Shown here piece by piece: positions 23,339 to 36,157 of a stretch of 64,000 nt of DNA; position 1 is the first letter of the stretch; every line of letters starts with the position of its first letter. A model generated the notes under the pieces. It did not search any database. It had not been told where the DNA came from and worked only from the letters and a program-made list of their open reading frames with translations. The stretch is from Drosophila persimilis (Eukaryota > Arthropoda > Insecta > Diptera > Drosophilidae), in assembly GCF_003286085.1 (NCBI RefSeq), contig NW_020825294.1, positions 15,398,501 to 15,462,500 on the forward strand, read 5' to 3'. Both the position numbers and the translations under genes were made by a program.

Positions 23339-26300
23339 TTTTTCAATTGATCACTTCGCCTTTCCTCTGGCAGCTTGGACATTTGAGGTCTACTACGAGT
23401 ACTTCTGGTCTCTTTTGGAGTCATTCCTGAGTCTTTCTCTTCTGACTCAATTCCAGCTAATGGACAAATTTTAGTTATAGGTCGTTTTATCAACCCGTCT
23501 TGATGTTTTATAGTTACTACTCTGACTCTATCGTCCCTACCTTTATGTATTTCTTCTCTTTTTCCCAAGGGCCATCTAGCTGGGTGACAGGTTTCATATT
23601 TTATTAATACAATCTGTCCTGTTTTAATATTCTGCATTCCTATTTTCCATTTATTTCTTTGTTGCAGTGTGTGCAAATAATCTTCTTTCCATTTAATCCA
23701 AAATTCTCTTTTCATTTTCTGAATTAATCTCCATTTATCCAGATTCCCGATTTTTTCATCTGAAATTGTCTCAATCGGGCCAAATATTGGCCTTCCAATA
23801 ATAAAATGACCTGGTGTTAATACATCCAGATCGTCAATATCACCTGGTGTTAATACATCCAGATCGTCAATATCATTTGTAGCTGTATACAAAGGGCGTG
23901 AATTTAGTACCGCTTCAATTTGACATAATAGAGTTGCCATTTCCTCATAGGTTAAATTATTGTCCCCAATTACCCTTTTTAAGAGATATTTCACTGATTT
24001 TACCCCAGCTTCCCAAATACCTCCGAAGTGAGGTCCTGCCCGGCGAATAAAATGCCACTCGATCTGTTCTCTTTCTAATATTGGAACCACTTTTATGTTG
24101 TCTTTGAGGGCTTTTTGGTATTCCTCGTCTAATTTGCGCGAAGCTCCCACAAAGTTGGTTTCATTATCGGAACCTCTCCTCTTCTTGAAAAAAATCTTCT
24201 AAGTGCAGCTAGAAATGAATCTGAAGTAAGATTGCTGACTACTTCCAAATGAATAGCCTATGTCGGCATGCATACAAGTACGGTAATATATCCCTTATAG
24301 GATTTCTGCCCCCGGTTTTTAGAGCATCGGATATGGTAAGGCCCGGCGAAGTCTACGCCTGTATTTGTAAACGGGTGCGACATTGTGGCTCTGTGTTTCG
24401 GCAGATTTCTCATAATTTGTTCTGCAGTATTCTGTCGATACCTAGCACAGGTGACACACTCTTTAAGTTTTTTCTTTAAGCAATTTCTTAGCCCAAATAT
24501 CCAAAACTTTCGCTGGATATAGTTTCGCATCAGATTAATTCCACCGTGCAATGTTTCCTTATGTGAATTCTTGGTAATTAAAGACGTCAAGTGACACTTA
24601 TCTAAAATCAAGGGATGTTTAACCTCAAATTCCGCGTTGGAGTTTTGCAATCTACCTCCAACTCGTAACAATCCGTCTTTATCTAAGAACGGATTTAGCT
24701 TAATAGTTTATTTTTTGTTTCTATTTCCTTGTTATTAATTAGGCTAGCTATTTCGGAACCGAATTGCTCTTAATCTCCTTCACTGTCAAAAATGAAGGAA
24801 ATTCTTTCTTTTTGGTTTTGATTTGAATAAACCTCAATACATATGCAATGACTCTTTCTAGTTTATGCATACACGAATATTTTTGTAATAATTCACAAAA
24901 AATGTTATTATTATTTTTTGCTATTACTATTGTTGTGCCAACAACTAATTTTTCTTCAATTTGCTCTTTTGGCTAATGTTCCTTAGATTTCGCCAACCAT
25001 TGAGGCCCTTTCCACCAAATCTTAAAATCTTTTAGCTTATCTGCACTAATGCCCCTTGATGCTACATCTGCTGGATTGTCTTCAGTTCTAACGTGTCCCC
25101 ATTTAATTTCCTTAATCTTTCTTACTTCGTCAGTTCGACGCCTGATAAACTTGTCTTGTGTTGTGCCAACAACTAATTTTTCTTCAATTTGCTCTTTTGG
25201 CTAATGTTCCTTAGATTTCGCCAACCATTGAGGCCCTTTCCACCAAATCTTAAAATCTTTTAGCTTATCTGCACTAATGCCCCTTGATGCTACATCTGCT
25301 GGATTGTCTTCAGTTCTAACGTGTCCCCATTTAATTTCCTTAATCTTTCTTACTTCGTCAGTTCGACGCCTGATAAACTTGTCTTTATTGTCTCCATTCT
25401 TTATCCAGGCTAGAGTAATAGTAGAATCACTCCAGGCATAACACTCTACACTACTTCCAACCGCTATTTTCACCCGTAGAATTAATTTTGCCGGAAGATG
25501 TGCTGCACAAAGTTCTAATTTTGGAATAGTTTTCCGATTCTTCTTTGGATTAACTTTGCTTTTGCTGGCTATTATAATTGTAGAACTATCTACCTTGGCA
25601 TACACTACGACAGCATAAGCCTTTTCGGATGCATCGGCCAACCCATGAATTTGCATCGACTTATTGTGCTGAGAATTTAGCCATCTCGGTATCCGAATGC
25701 TCTCTAACTCTGTTAAACTATTTTTAAACGAATTCCATTCCCGAGTATCTTGTTCTAATAATTCTTCATCCCAATTTTTGTCTGCTAGCCAAAGTTTTTG
25801 AATAAACAATTTTCCGACAAGTGTCACTGGAGACAACCAGCCTAAGGGGTCATATATCTTGGCTAAGGTAGATAATACTATTCTTTTGTTATTTTTCTTA
25901 ATTGGTTCATAGTGGAAACTGAACCTAAACTCGTCTTTAACCGGTTCCCATTGTAGTCCTAATGTTTTGACGGATTCATTCTCCTCAATGGTTAATACTT
26001 TATTTTCTTGGTCATCTCTAATGCCTTCTATAATTTCTGGGATATTTGTTATCCACTTTCTTAAGTTAAACCCAACCTTATTAAACTCCCGGGTAACTTC
26101 CTTTACATGCTTTTTAGCATCCAGTATCGTGTCGGCACCTGTCATCAGGTCGTCCATATAAAAATCATTCTTTATGATTTCCCTAATTGCTTGATTTTTG
26201 CAATTATCTGCTATTGCAACAAGCACCCTGGTTGCTAAGTAGGGTGCTGAAGCTGTACCGTACGTAACGGTTGTAAGTTTATAATCTTTTAACTTTTCGT

Positions 26301-28710
26301 CTGGATTATCTCTCCAAATTATATGCAAATATTGTTGATCGTCTTTATCAACATTAACATGCCGGTACATTTTTTCAATGTCCGCAGATATTACAAATGG
26401 CCATTTACGCCATTTCACCATAATATCGAAGATATCTTTTTGGACCCTCCAACCCACATGATATCATTTAAACTTTTATTGTTTGTGGTTTTTGCTGAAG
26501 CATCGAAAACCACCCTCAGCATTGTCGTTAGATTGGAATCTCTTATGACTCCTTGATGGGGTAAATAATATTTCCCATCTTCTTTGGACTCTACCATATG
26601 TCCTAAGTTTTTATATTCATGCATGAACTTTACATAATTTTCTTTTAATGTTTTATTATTGCTGAGCTTTCTTTCTAAACTATAAAATCGCGCTATAGCT
26701 TGGGGTTTTGAATCTCCTAGATCCTTTTCTATTTTAAATGGTATTTTAACCACATACCTACCATTCTCATCTCTTCTTGTTGTTTCCCAGAAATGCTCCT
26801 CGCACACATCTTCTTCTACGTCATTCTTTTCACTTTCCAATTCCCAGAACCGCTCTAAGTCCCCAACTTCAATTGTTGTCGCCACAATAAATTTATCACC
26901 TTTTGATTTGGTGCAACCGGATATAATCTATCCGAATTCTGTATTTTGTCCAAGTAGTCCGTCTATTTTTATTACTCCGTCTTTTAAAATATGGGTATAC
27001 AAATCTATCCTAATTATTACATCTACCCTACTTGGTTTGTTAAAGTTAGGGTCTGCCAACACATAATCTTGCCACTTAGTTTTGTCAATATTGAAAGACT
27101 TTAATGGTAAAGCTTTCATCAGTTTCGGAAGAGTAATTGCTTCAATATTTAGATGACCTTTATTATAATCACGAGTTTTTACCGATAAAGTAATTTTGTA
27201 CTTTGAAGTGCAAGAGTCTGTAGATGACACTCCACTTACCTCGGTGTTCGCTCTTTTTCGTACTAAGTTTAATATTTGCGCAGCTTCTTCTGAAATTATG
27301 GTACATTGCAACCCACAATCAATGAGAGCTCTAAGGTTTTGATAGCCACCATTCCTTGCCCTTACTTTTATAAGTGCTGTGGCTAAGAACGCTTGTTCTT
27401 TTGTCAAGCAAGTGTTAACATTTTCCCTCTTTTCGTAGGGAATATGGAGAATCGTATGATGAGGTTTTTTACAAATCCCACATAAAACTTCAGAAAAGCA
27501 TTTCTTATACATATCATGCCTACAGCATTTTGTGCAAAGGCGCTGTTTTTTAATAAACTGGCCTCTATCTATCGGACTCATTCCCTTAAACTTATAGCAG
27601 TGAATTATGGTATGTCCTGCCATTTTACATAACGGACAATTTTCTTTTATTTTACCATATTGCACTATTTTTTCCAACGGTTTCCACTCTTTATCCTGCG
27701 ACGTGTAAAGAGAAGTGTACCGTTGTTCTAAAAATTCCATTACATCTGGCAATGCTAGGATCTCTTTTGTCCTTTTTATATGACTTTCATATAATGGTAA
27801 GGTATCTTTGTTGAATTTTTTCAACACAATGTGCGCGAAAATCACATCAACTTCTTCTGTTAAATGTGACTTTAATTTAATTAAATGTATTGACTCATTT
27901 ATAGAATCAGAAAACTATTTAATATGTTTCGCTGAATCGTGATCTAGCATTGGTAAGTCGAGCAAACGAATCAGCTGATCCGAAAAAATTTTTCGCTTAT
28001 TTTCATACCGCTTGGTCAGCAATTCCCAAGCGGCATTATAATTCTCCAGCGGCCCAGTTAAAAGGTGAGCTACCATACTTCGTGCCTCACCCTTTATCGC
28101 GATTTTCAAATAATTGAATTTTAGAGATGTACTCAGACTATCTCTGTTATGAATTAATTCACAAAATATTTGTGAAAAGCCGCCCCACTCTTTTTCTTCG
28201 CCCGAGAATGTGGGTACTTCCACTTTCGGAAGATCAGGCAAATCGATATCTTCTTTTTTTACCGTTGCCCCTTTAGTATCCATGCTGTTTTCTTCAGCTA
28301 TGGTTTGCATCCTAACTTCTAGGTTGCTCAACATGTTTTGAATATCAAATTCCAAATCTCCGATCTGGTTGTCGAAGCTGTCGTTTGTTTCATAGGTATG
28401 ATAATACTCCTCAATTTTTGAGCTCATTCTTTTACTGAGGAACTCAATTTTTTCCTTTCTCATTCTACACTCTCCCATTTTAGCCTGATCAAACCTCTGC
28501 ATGGTTTGCTCTAAATATGTCCTCAGGGTTTCCACCATTCTGACGATTTCCTCAGATACTTTTTCTATGCTATTGTTAATTTTGGGCTCTATGTCTTCCT
28601 TCAAAGTTCTAGTCTCCACTGATTGTAGCTTTGTTTTTTCTACCTTCCCTTCCGTTAGGGTTTCAATGTTTTTTGACTCTACATACTTTTTATGTAAGTC
28701 CTCTATATTT

Positions 28711-29768
28711 TTATACCCGATTTTAGATTTATTAGATTTGTGGTAAAAGTGGATGTGTGTAACGTGCAGAAGGAATCGTTTCAGACCCCATAAAGTATAT
28801 ATATTCTTGATCAGCATCAATAGCCGAGTCGATTGAGCCATGTCTGTCTGTCCGTCTGTCCGTCCGTCCGTATGTCCGTCCGCTTCAGCGCCTAGTGCTC
28901 AAAGACTATAAGAGCTAGAGCAACGATGTTTTGGATCCAGACTTCTGTGATATCTCACTGGTACAAAAATATTTCAAAACTCTGCCCCGCCCACTTCCGC
29001 CCCCACAAAAGGCGAAAATCTGTGTCAACCACAATTTTAAAGATACGAGAAAACCAAAAACGCAGAATCGTAGAGAATGACCATATCTTTTAGACTGCAG
29101 CATCTGAACTGGATCGTATTATTATTATAGCCAGCATCAAGAAAACAATTTCATTTTTTCTCGCCCTGTCTCTCTCTAACACACACGTAGTATAGCCGGC
29201 TTTGCTTAGAGTAAAACATTAGCGCCTAGATCTCAGAGACTATAAAAGCTAGAGCAACCAAATTTGGTATCCACACTCCTAAGATATCGGACCGAGACGA
29301 GTTTGTTTCAAAATTTCGCCACACCCCTTTTCGCCCCCGCAAAGGACGAAAATCTGGGGCATCCACAAATCTCAGAGACTATTAAGACTAAAGTAACCAA
29401 ATTTGGAATCCGAACTTCTGTTAGATCTCACTATAAAACGTATATCTCAGAATTTCGCCCCACCCCCCCATCCACAATATTGCAGATTCGAGAAAACTAA
29501 AAACGCAGAATCATAGAGAATGATCATGTCCGGTTGCTGAATCTGGATCAGATCAGATCATTTTTATAGCCAAAGGAACCAAATCAATTTGCAGTGGCTA
29601 CGCAGCGCGTGACGTCACGCTCAGACTGATTTTCTGTCTCTCTCGCACGCACTCTTTGTCGTGTCGTTTAATATTAGCGGCGTCTGCCGGAGGAGAGCCA
29701 TACTGACTTAGTATCGGGTATAACTGTAGAGTTGCGGTGTCCGCAGCAACTCACAACGTTCCCCCTCG
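28711..29768 (+). mobile_element. DINE-1 element D1, inserted in BEL-3 gag
   Basis: Runs from ttatacccga at 28711 to the ccccctcg terminus at 29768, with the (GTCY)n tract near 28848-28881 and the 3' hairpin before the end. Gag coding sequence of BEL-3 stops exactly at its 5' edge and resumes beyond DINE-1 D2 at 31376, so the DINE-linker-DINE block entered gag. The first few dozen bases are shortened relative to element A. Confidence 0.85.
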
Positions 29769-30179
29769 TTTCCTTTGATAGTTGCGCTTCTTATATCTTC
29801 TTTAATTAATAATTTAAGTTAACTTTCTTCTGCCTTGTATTGTGATAATTTTATAATTTGTACATTCCTATTTTTACACAGTTTAACTGTACATAGTTGA
29901 ACTCTAAACATTAAAAATTAAACATACTAGGTCCCTAACTGCACCACGAATTTTTTGGAAAACTTACTTGTGTGCATAGATTATATTAAAACGCGAGGCT
30001 CGCGTGGCCATAGGCACACTGAGTTAGCGGCGTGGTTGCCAGTTGGGTTACGCCTGCCCCCTTACCTATTCTATACCATACGCACAAGGAACACGATCTA
30101 GGGGCTATAGCGTATCCGTGGCGGATGTAAGATTCGTTTTCATCACTCTTCACGTGTACGCGTCGGCATACGAGACTTG
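29769..30179. repeat. 410-bp linker between DINE-1 elements, copy 2
   Basis: Nearly identical to 8813-9222, again placed exactly between a DINE-1 3' terminus and a DINE-1 5' start. Only a few base differences were seen by eye. Confidence 0.75.
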
Positions 30180-31375
30180 TTATACCCGATACTCAAAATG
30201 AGTATTGGGGTATATTAGATTTGTGGTAAAAGTGGATGTGTGTAACGTCCAGAAGAAATCGTTTCCAACCCCATAAAGTATATATATTCTTGATCAGCAT
30301 CAATAGCCGAGTCGATTGAGCCATGTCTGTCCGTCCGTCTGTCCGTCCCCTTCAGCGCCTAGTGCTCAAAGACTGTAAGAGCTAGAGCAACGATGTTTTG
30401 GATCCAGACTTCTGTGATATGTCACTGCTACAAGAATATTTCGAAACTTTGCCCGCCGAATCGTAGAGAATGACCATCTCTTTTAGACTGCAGAATCTGA
30501 ATTGGATCGTATTATTATTATAGCCAGCATCAAGAAAACAATTTCATTTTTTCTCGCCCTGTCGCTCTCTAACACACACGTAGTATAGCCGGCTTTGCTT
30601 AGAGTAAAACATTAGCGCCTAGATCTCAGAGACTATAAAAGCTAGAGCAACCAAATTTGGTATCCACACTCCTAAGATATCGGACCGAGACGAGTTTGTT
30701 TCAAAATTTCGCCACACCCCCTTCCGCCCCCGCAAAGGATGCAAATCTGGGGATATTCACAAATCTCAGGGACTATTAAGCCTAGAGTAACCAAATTTAG
30801 TATCCGCATTCCTGTTAGATCTCACTATAAAACGTAATTCTAAAAATTTCGCCCCACCCCATTCCGCCCACACAAAGGACGAAAATCTGTTCCATCCACA
30901 ATATTGAGGATACGAGAAAACCAAAAACGCAGAATCGTAGAGAATGACCATATCTTTTAGACTGCAGAACTGGATCGTATTATTATTATAGCCAGCATCA
31001 AGAAAACAATTTCATTTTTTCTCGCCCTGTCTCTCTCTAACACACACGTAGCATAGGCAGGCGGCTTTGCTTAGAGTAAAACATTAGCGCCTAGATCTCA
31101 GAGACTATAAAAGCTAGAGCAACCAAATTTGGTATCCGCACTCCTAAGATATCGGACCGAGACGAGTTTGTTTCAAAATTTCGCCACACCCCCTTCCGCC
31201 CCCGCAAAGGATGCAAATCTGGGGATATTCACAAATCTCAGGGACTATTAAGGCTAGAGTAACCAAATTTAGTATCCGCATTCCTGTTAGATCTCACTAT
31301 AAAACGTATATCTCAAAATTTCGGGTATAACTGTAGAGTTGCGGTGTCCGCAGCAACTCACAATGTTCCCCCTCG
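30180..31375 (+). mobile_element. DINE-1 element D2, rearranged
   Basis: Starts tatacccgatactc and ends at the hairpin and ccctcg terminus at 31375. The second block is present in a partly repeated form: the segment around gcctagatctcagagac and the ttccgcccc units occur twice (about 30615-30900 and 31085-31320), while the stretch at 30447-30460 is joined abruptly. This suggests recombination between DINE copies. The inner end of the inverted-repeat arm (30921) falls within it. Confidence 0.75.
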
Positions 31376-31659
31376 TTAATAATTTTTTCGTACTGTTGTC
31401 TCTTATAGTAGTCATGATCGACTACTCCATATGCTAACACTGCAGAGTTATTGCCTGTAACTTTGATCTTAAGGTCTCCTAACCTTTCGATTACATCGCT
31501 GGTCAAATGACCAGCTTCAATCTTTTAAATCTCCTTTGCTATCGGGGCTTGAGCCTCTAATAGCTTAATTTTTTGTTCCGACAACATCTCAGTTTAATTT
31601 TTTTTTTTTTTTTACTTAATTAGACTTAAAAACAATTTGAGATATGAGACTTAGCTGAT

Positions 31660-31880
31660 GAATTCTACTTCTGTTGTTGTTGTTACTGCTGCCGCTGAAG
31701 TCGCTGCTGCTGATACCGCTGTTGCTGCTGATGGTGTTGCCTCTGCTTAATTCGCTGCAGCTATTGTCACTGCTGCTGATGTCGATGCTGCTGAAGTCGC
31801 TGTCGCTGATCTTCCTGTCGCTGCAGTTATTGTCGCTGTCGCTAATCTTTCTGTCGCTGCAGTTATTGTCGCTGGCACAG
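31660..31880. repeat. Degenerate gctgctg/gtcgctg repeat tract
   Basis: Low-complexity tract of ctg/tcg triplets with a 36-bp unit (ctgtcgct..gttattgtcg) present twice at about 31798-31870. It gives rise to a leucine-rich frame on one strand and a Ser/Asp/Asn-rich one on the other, neither of which looks real. It lies in the 5' leader of BEL-3; roo elements carry a comparable simple-repeat leader. Confidence 0.6.
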
Positions 31881-32358
31881 TGGGCACACACAAACCAATT
31901 TATTTATTTATTTTTTCACAGTCACAGTTATTGTCCAACTTTTTTTTTTGCACTTTCGATGTTATCGGATTTCGGATACATCTTTCGTTATCTATTAAAA
32001 TACAGCCTGTCCAGCTCGTATTTTTCCAAAATATATATATTGAAATTTCTGTTTTATTAATTTATATTTATTTTTTTTTTGTATTCTCCGATCACAATAG
32101 ATATACCCAGTTATCTATTACAAATACAGCCTGTTTAGCTCGTATTTTTAAAAAATATTAATTGAAACTTTCGTTTCATTAATTTATTTTATGCTCTGTT
32201 CCCTCCTATGGGAGAGAAATCAGAATTTTCTATTTTGCTACCTTTAGCTGTCAGTGAACTAGACAGTCTCTCTCTGAACTTTCAGTCTCAAAGGAGCTGG
32301 TTTAACTCCGCGCTCTTACCATAGGGGGGAAACAACGGAGAGTCTCGAAGGACCAAAA

Positions 32359-32731
32359 TGTTAAGACCTTAAAAGAAAACTCTAGACATTTGCGAGTTGA
32401 GTTGTAAATTCAAACTAAATTTTATTATTAAAATCAGAGCCTTATATGTGAATTTCCAATGAGGTAGGAGGTACAGAGGATACACTTTACTGAGGGTGTC
32501 TATTTGAGTACATGCTTACATTAGTTTTATTTTAGGGCCGCATTTGTTAAGTGTTTTCTCCACTTGTGTTTTGTTGTCGTATTAATGGGTTACAGATCTC
32601 TGTTTGTCTACTTTATGTGATTTCTTTAGAGATCGGGTTTGTTACATGAGTGAATGTGTATAATAATATATTTATGTTTAAACACTGTTCCTTGCCGTTA
32701 ATAGTCAGTGTTATAATCATTACCTTTCACA
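32359..32731 (-). repeat. 5' LTR of BEL-3 (right edge approximate)
   Basis: The plus strand starts tgttaagacc at 32359, preceded by tctcgaaggaccaaaa, whose complement gives the TGGTCCTTCGAGA expected of a primer-binding site. The right edge is put where CR1-type RT sequence begins (caatgtagtag). No second LTR was found to confirm the limits. Confidence 0.55.
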
Positions 32732-34370
32732 ATGTAGTAGTAACTTTCGTAGTGATCCTAAAAAATTCTATTCGTTCGTTAACTCTAAGCGTAAGTTAAG
32801 CGCTTTTCCTCCGTCCCTTCATTATCAGAACAAAACAGAAGCTTCTGCTGTTGGTATTGCAAATTTATTCGCTACCTTTTTCCAAACAACGTACTCGTCT
32901 CATATTTACAACGCATCCACTCCGTATCCGTACCAGCTACCTCAAGCTAACAGCATTTTTCTGCCCATTTTCGAGGAAAGCGTTGTTCTGAAAGGTTTGT
33001 CATCTATGGACATATCGTTTTCTGCGGGTCCAGATAAGGTACCAAGTTGCATTTTAAAACACTGTGCCCAGTCCCTTTGCAAACCCTTGACCTTTCTCTT
33101 CAACCCCTCTTTGGAACAGTCTTGTCTCCCAGTAATTCGGAATAAGTCCTACATCATTCCGCTTTACAGAAAAGGTTCAAGATCAAACATTGAAAACTAT
33201 CGTGGTATCCCCGTCGCAACATGGATTTTTCAGACATCGTTCAACATCGACTAACATTCTTGAGTTTTCTCACTTTATCCACCGTGGTTTTCAAAATGGT
33301 TTGCAGACGGATGTAGTTTTTACAGACTTTAGCAAGGCAATCGATTCTGTGAACTATACTCTGCTTATTCGCAAGCTTTTTTTTAGGGTTCCCAACGAAT
33401 CTTCTAGATTGGATTTTGTTTTATCTCTCTAACCGTACTCAACGTGTTTTGTTTTCTAATGTGTTGTCAAATATTGTTAATGTTATTTCAGGAGTGCCAC
33501 AGGGAAGTCATCTGAGCCCGCTTTTGTTTATTTTATTTGTGAATGACCTTCCTCAAGTTATAACATACTCACTACACTAATGTATGCTGATGATGTTAAA
33601 ATCTGTGGTGCTCAACTAATCTTCTTTTTCTGAACCTTTCTAAATGCAAACTTATGACATTTTACCATCGCGCTCCACATTTTGTATCATATGTTCTAGG
33701 AAATCATGTCCTGGAGCGAATTTCGAGTTCAAATGACCTCGAGGTCCTATTTGATCATAAGATGTGTTTTAACAGCCATATAGCTGCAAGGTCCAAGGAG
33801 TTTGACGACCCGTAAGTTACGAAACAACTCCTTAGTACGTCCGATTTTGAAGTATTTTTCTTGTGTGTGTAGCCCTCAGTATAAAGAGCAGCAGGTTGTC
33901 ATTGAACCCGTGCAAAAGAAATTTTTATTTTTTGCCCTTCGCAACTTAAACTGGGACTTGGGTAGAATCTTGCCACCCTACCGGTCTAGACTAAATCTAA
34001 CTGACCTGCCGTCGTTACAGCATCGCAGAATATGTAATGGGGTAATGTTCGTAATGCACAAGCTCCTTCTCGGGATTGTTGACTCGCAAACTGTCTTGGG
34101 TCAGATTGACTTTGCCGTTCCATCTAGACCTACCCGTACTTTTAGGCAAATCCGCTTACCCATAAGTAGGTCTAATAATGCCGAACATGAACCTTTTAGG
34201 GTTGTATTCCATAGTTATAGTTCCCTCTGTCATACCTTATCCCCTGAACTATCACTTAAACTAACAGCATGCAATATTTATAATCATCTATATTTTACTA
34301 ACTTCTCTTCTTTCCTCCTTTTGTAATTAAGTACCATTATTAACAGATAATTCTTAATTAAATAAATAAA
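32731..34370 (+). pseudogene. CR1-type LINE fragment, RT to 3' end (copy A)
   Basis: Plus-strand pieces of the ORF2 reverse transcriptase: the pre-finger segment (DPKKFYSFVNSKRKLSAFPP), SAGPDKVPSCILKHC, QHGFFRHRSTSTNILEF, VFTDFSKAIDSVN, SGVPQGSHLSPLLF and MYADDVKICG (about 33580), then the C-terminal frame 33802-34326. The catalytic YADD is kept. At least four frame changes or losses are visible, including a gap after QHGFF's upstream partner and one after YADD. The endonuclease is absent, so the copy is 5' truncated or was split by BEL-3. The 3' end is near 34370 (attaaataaataaaaaa). Confidence 0.75.
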
Positions 34371-36157
34371 AAACTAACGTCCGCACACCCATCCTCGCTA
34401 TCATTTTGTAATACGTCGGCAAATAATGATCAGGCAATTGCCGATCTTTTTGCCCTATTTTTCCAAACCACCCATTCTGAGGATAGTTACTCTGGTCATC
34501 CGTACCCATACGGTTTACCGAGATCGAACGGCATTTTAGTCCCTTGTTAAATGAATGCTCTTTACTCCATGATCTTCGACTAATTAAGCCGGTGTTTTCA
34601 CCGGGTCCAGACGGGGTTCGAGGTTGTGTACTCAGGTACTGCACCGAGGTTCTATGTGGACCCTTGCTTAAACTATTCACCCTGTCCATTGATTCTTCTT
34701 GCTTCTCCCCGATCTGGAAGGAATCGTTTGTAATTCCTCGCCATAAAAAAGGTAGCAAGTCTGAAGCAAAACATTATAGAGGTATAGCGAAGCTATCCGC
34801 TATTCCTAAAATGTTTGAGAAGGTTTTAACTACGCACTTGCAACATCTCTGCAAATCACTTAACTCTCCAACTCAGCATGGATTTATAAGTCGGCGTTCA
34901 ACCACCACGAACTTGTTAGAATTTACCTCTTTCATTATTAAAGGCTTTTAAGGTAACTTACAGACAGATTTTATTTACACAGACTTTAGTAAAGCATTCG
35001 ACTCTGTAAACCATTCCCATTTAGCGCATAAACTTTTAGGGTTTCCGCCCAACCTCCTGAGATGGATTTCTAGCTATCTTTGTTCCAGGTCTTAACGAGT
35101 CCTCTTCAAAACTCACTCTCTCCACCAGTAAAGCTTTCTTCGGAAGTACCACAGGGTAGCCACCTAGGGCCCTTAATGTTAACACTCTTTATTAATGTCT
35201 CGCCTTCGGATAATGTTAAACTCTGTGTCCAGTATAAGGACATTTCAGTTCATTCTCGCTGGCAATCCGATCTCAATAACATTCAGTCATGGTGTTGTGC
35301 AAACTTTTTACACCTTAATTCCTCGAAAGCCCCCTTCTAGCCCCTTTTTCGCTCCATATACCCTATGTGGTGATTCTTGGTGTTATATTAGACGCCAAGT
35401 TAAAGTTTTCTGAACACATTTCTATCATGGTAAATAAGGCCATGGGCGTGCTTGGGTTTGCTTAGAATTTGACGAACCCTATATAACAAAGACTCGCTAT
35501 ACCTCGCTTGTTCGTCCGATCTTAGAATACGGCTCAGTACAAAGTACACCAGGACCGTATAGAATCATTACAGAAAAACTTTTTACTCTTTGCTCTGCGG
35601 GACTTAACTGGAATGCGGGTGTGAGACTTTCATCTTACTCTAGTAGACTGCTATTAGTAAGCCTCCCATCCTTAGTTAACCGTAGAAAAATGCTTGGTGT
35701 GATATTTATGCCCAACTTGATCAGGGGTGACATAGACAGCCCTGATCTGTTGAGCCGCATAAACTTCACGATTCCTATTAGATTCACTAGAAACCGGAGA
35801 AACTGAACTGAAACCGGTAGATTCACTACCGTTGTTCCTTCCACTTTGTAGATCGAATTATTCCTGGCATGAACCGTTTAGGGTCTTATGCTTGGATTAT
35901 AATTCCCTATAATTCCCACCACTAATTCTCTTCCTCTTATTAAATTACTAATCCTTACACACCTTTCTAGTAATTAGTAATTGTACTGGTATTTGTATTT
36001 TGTATGCATGCATAGTTCTCTTAGTAATTTTAGTGCCAATTTTCCTCGAACATTAGTCTAATAGCTATCTTTTCTGCAGGCTCGCGTAACAGCATTCTGC
36101 TGGTTTCAGACGCAGTAATTGCATCGCCTCTTGCAAAATGCAGTCATTAGATGTAAA
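34371..36157 (+). pseudogene. CR1-type LINE fragment, RT to 3' end (copy B)
   Basis: A second RT fragment directly behind copy A in the same orientation. The frame 34544-34951 holds SPGPDGVRGCVLRYC, then WKESFVIPRHKKGSKSEA and HGFISRRSTTTNLLEF. Frames at 35080-35340 and 35195-35413 hold EVPQGSHLGPL and a degenerate stretch in which the YADD box has been lost. The frame 35621-35806 is from the C-terminus. At least five frame interruptions are visible. Copies A and B differ throughout, so they are separate insertions, not one recent duplication. The end is taken at the DINE-1 terminus at 36158. Confidence 0.7.

Larger units (their letters stand above)
26638..30921. repeat. Left arm of 4.3-kb inverted repeat
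   Basis: Reverse complement of 36401-40670 with only scattered differences. The arm contains BEL-3 gag and the start of pol (26638-28710), DINE-1 D1 (28711-29768), the 410-bp linker and most of DINE-1 D2. Its inner end lies inside DINE-1 sequence, and its outer end has no DINE on this side. The arms are separated by about 5.5 kb. Confidence 0.9.
21996..32731 (-). mobile_element. roo-like BEL/Pao element with env (BEL-3)
   Basis: Long minus-strand BEL/Pao fossil. Parts in element order: 5' LTR (32731-32359), primer-binding region complementary to tctcgaaggacca, 5' leader with trinucleotide-type repeats (about 31880-31660), gag N-terminus (about 31590-31376), then gag again after a DINE-1 block (28710-26928, with DUF1759-like region, Cys/His knuckles and an aspartic protease-like site), RT with FYMDDLM and RNase H (about 26885-24930), integrase zinc region and core (24671-23400), BEL C-terminal domain, and an env region (23338 to about 22000). 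The gag N-terminal motif AVLAYGVVDHDYYKRQQYEK recalls roo. It contains two short internal direct duplications. It is broken, with roughly ten interruptions besides the DINE block. The 3' LTR was not found. Confidence 0.8.

Noticed and set aside
31674-32060. Leucine-rich 128-residue ORF
   Set aside because: It is produced by the ctg/tcg triplet tract in the leader of BEL-3; low-complexity translation on both strands, not a gene.
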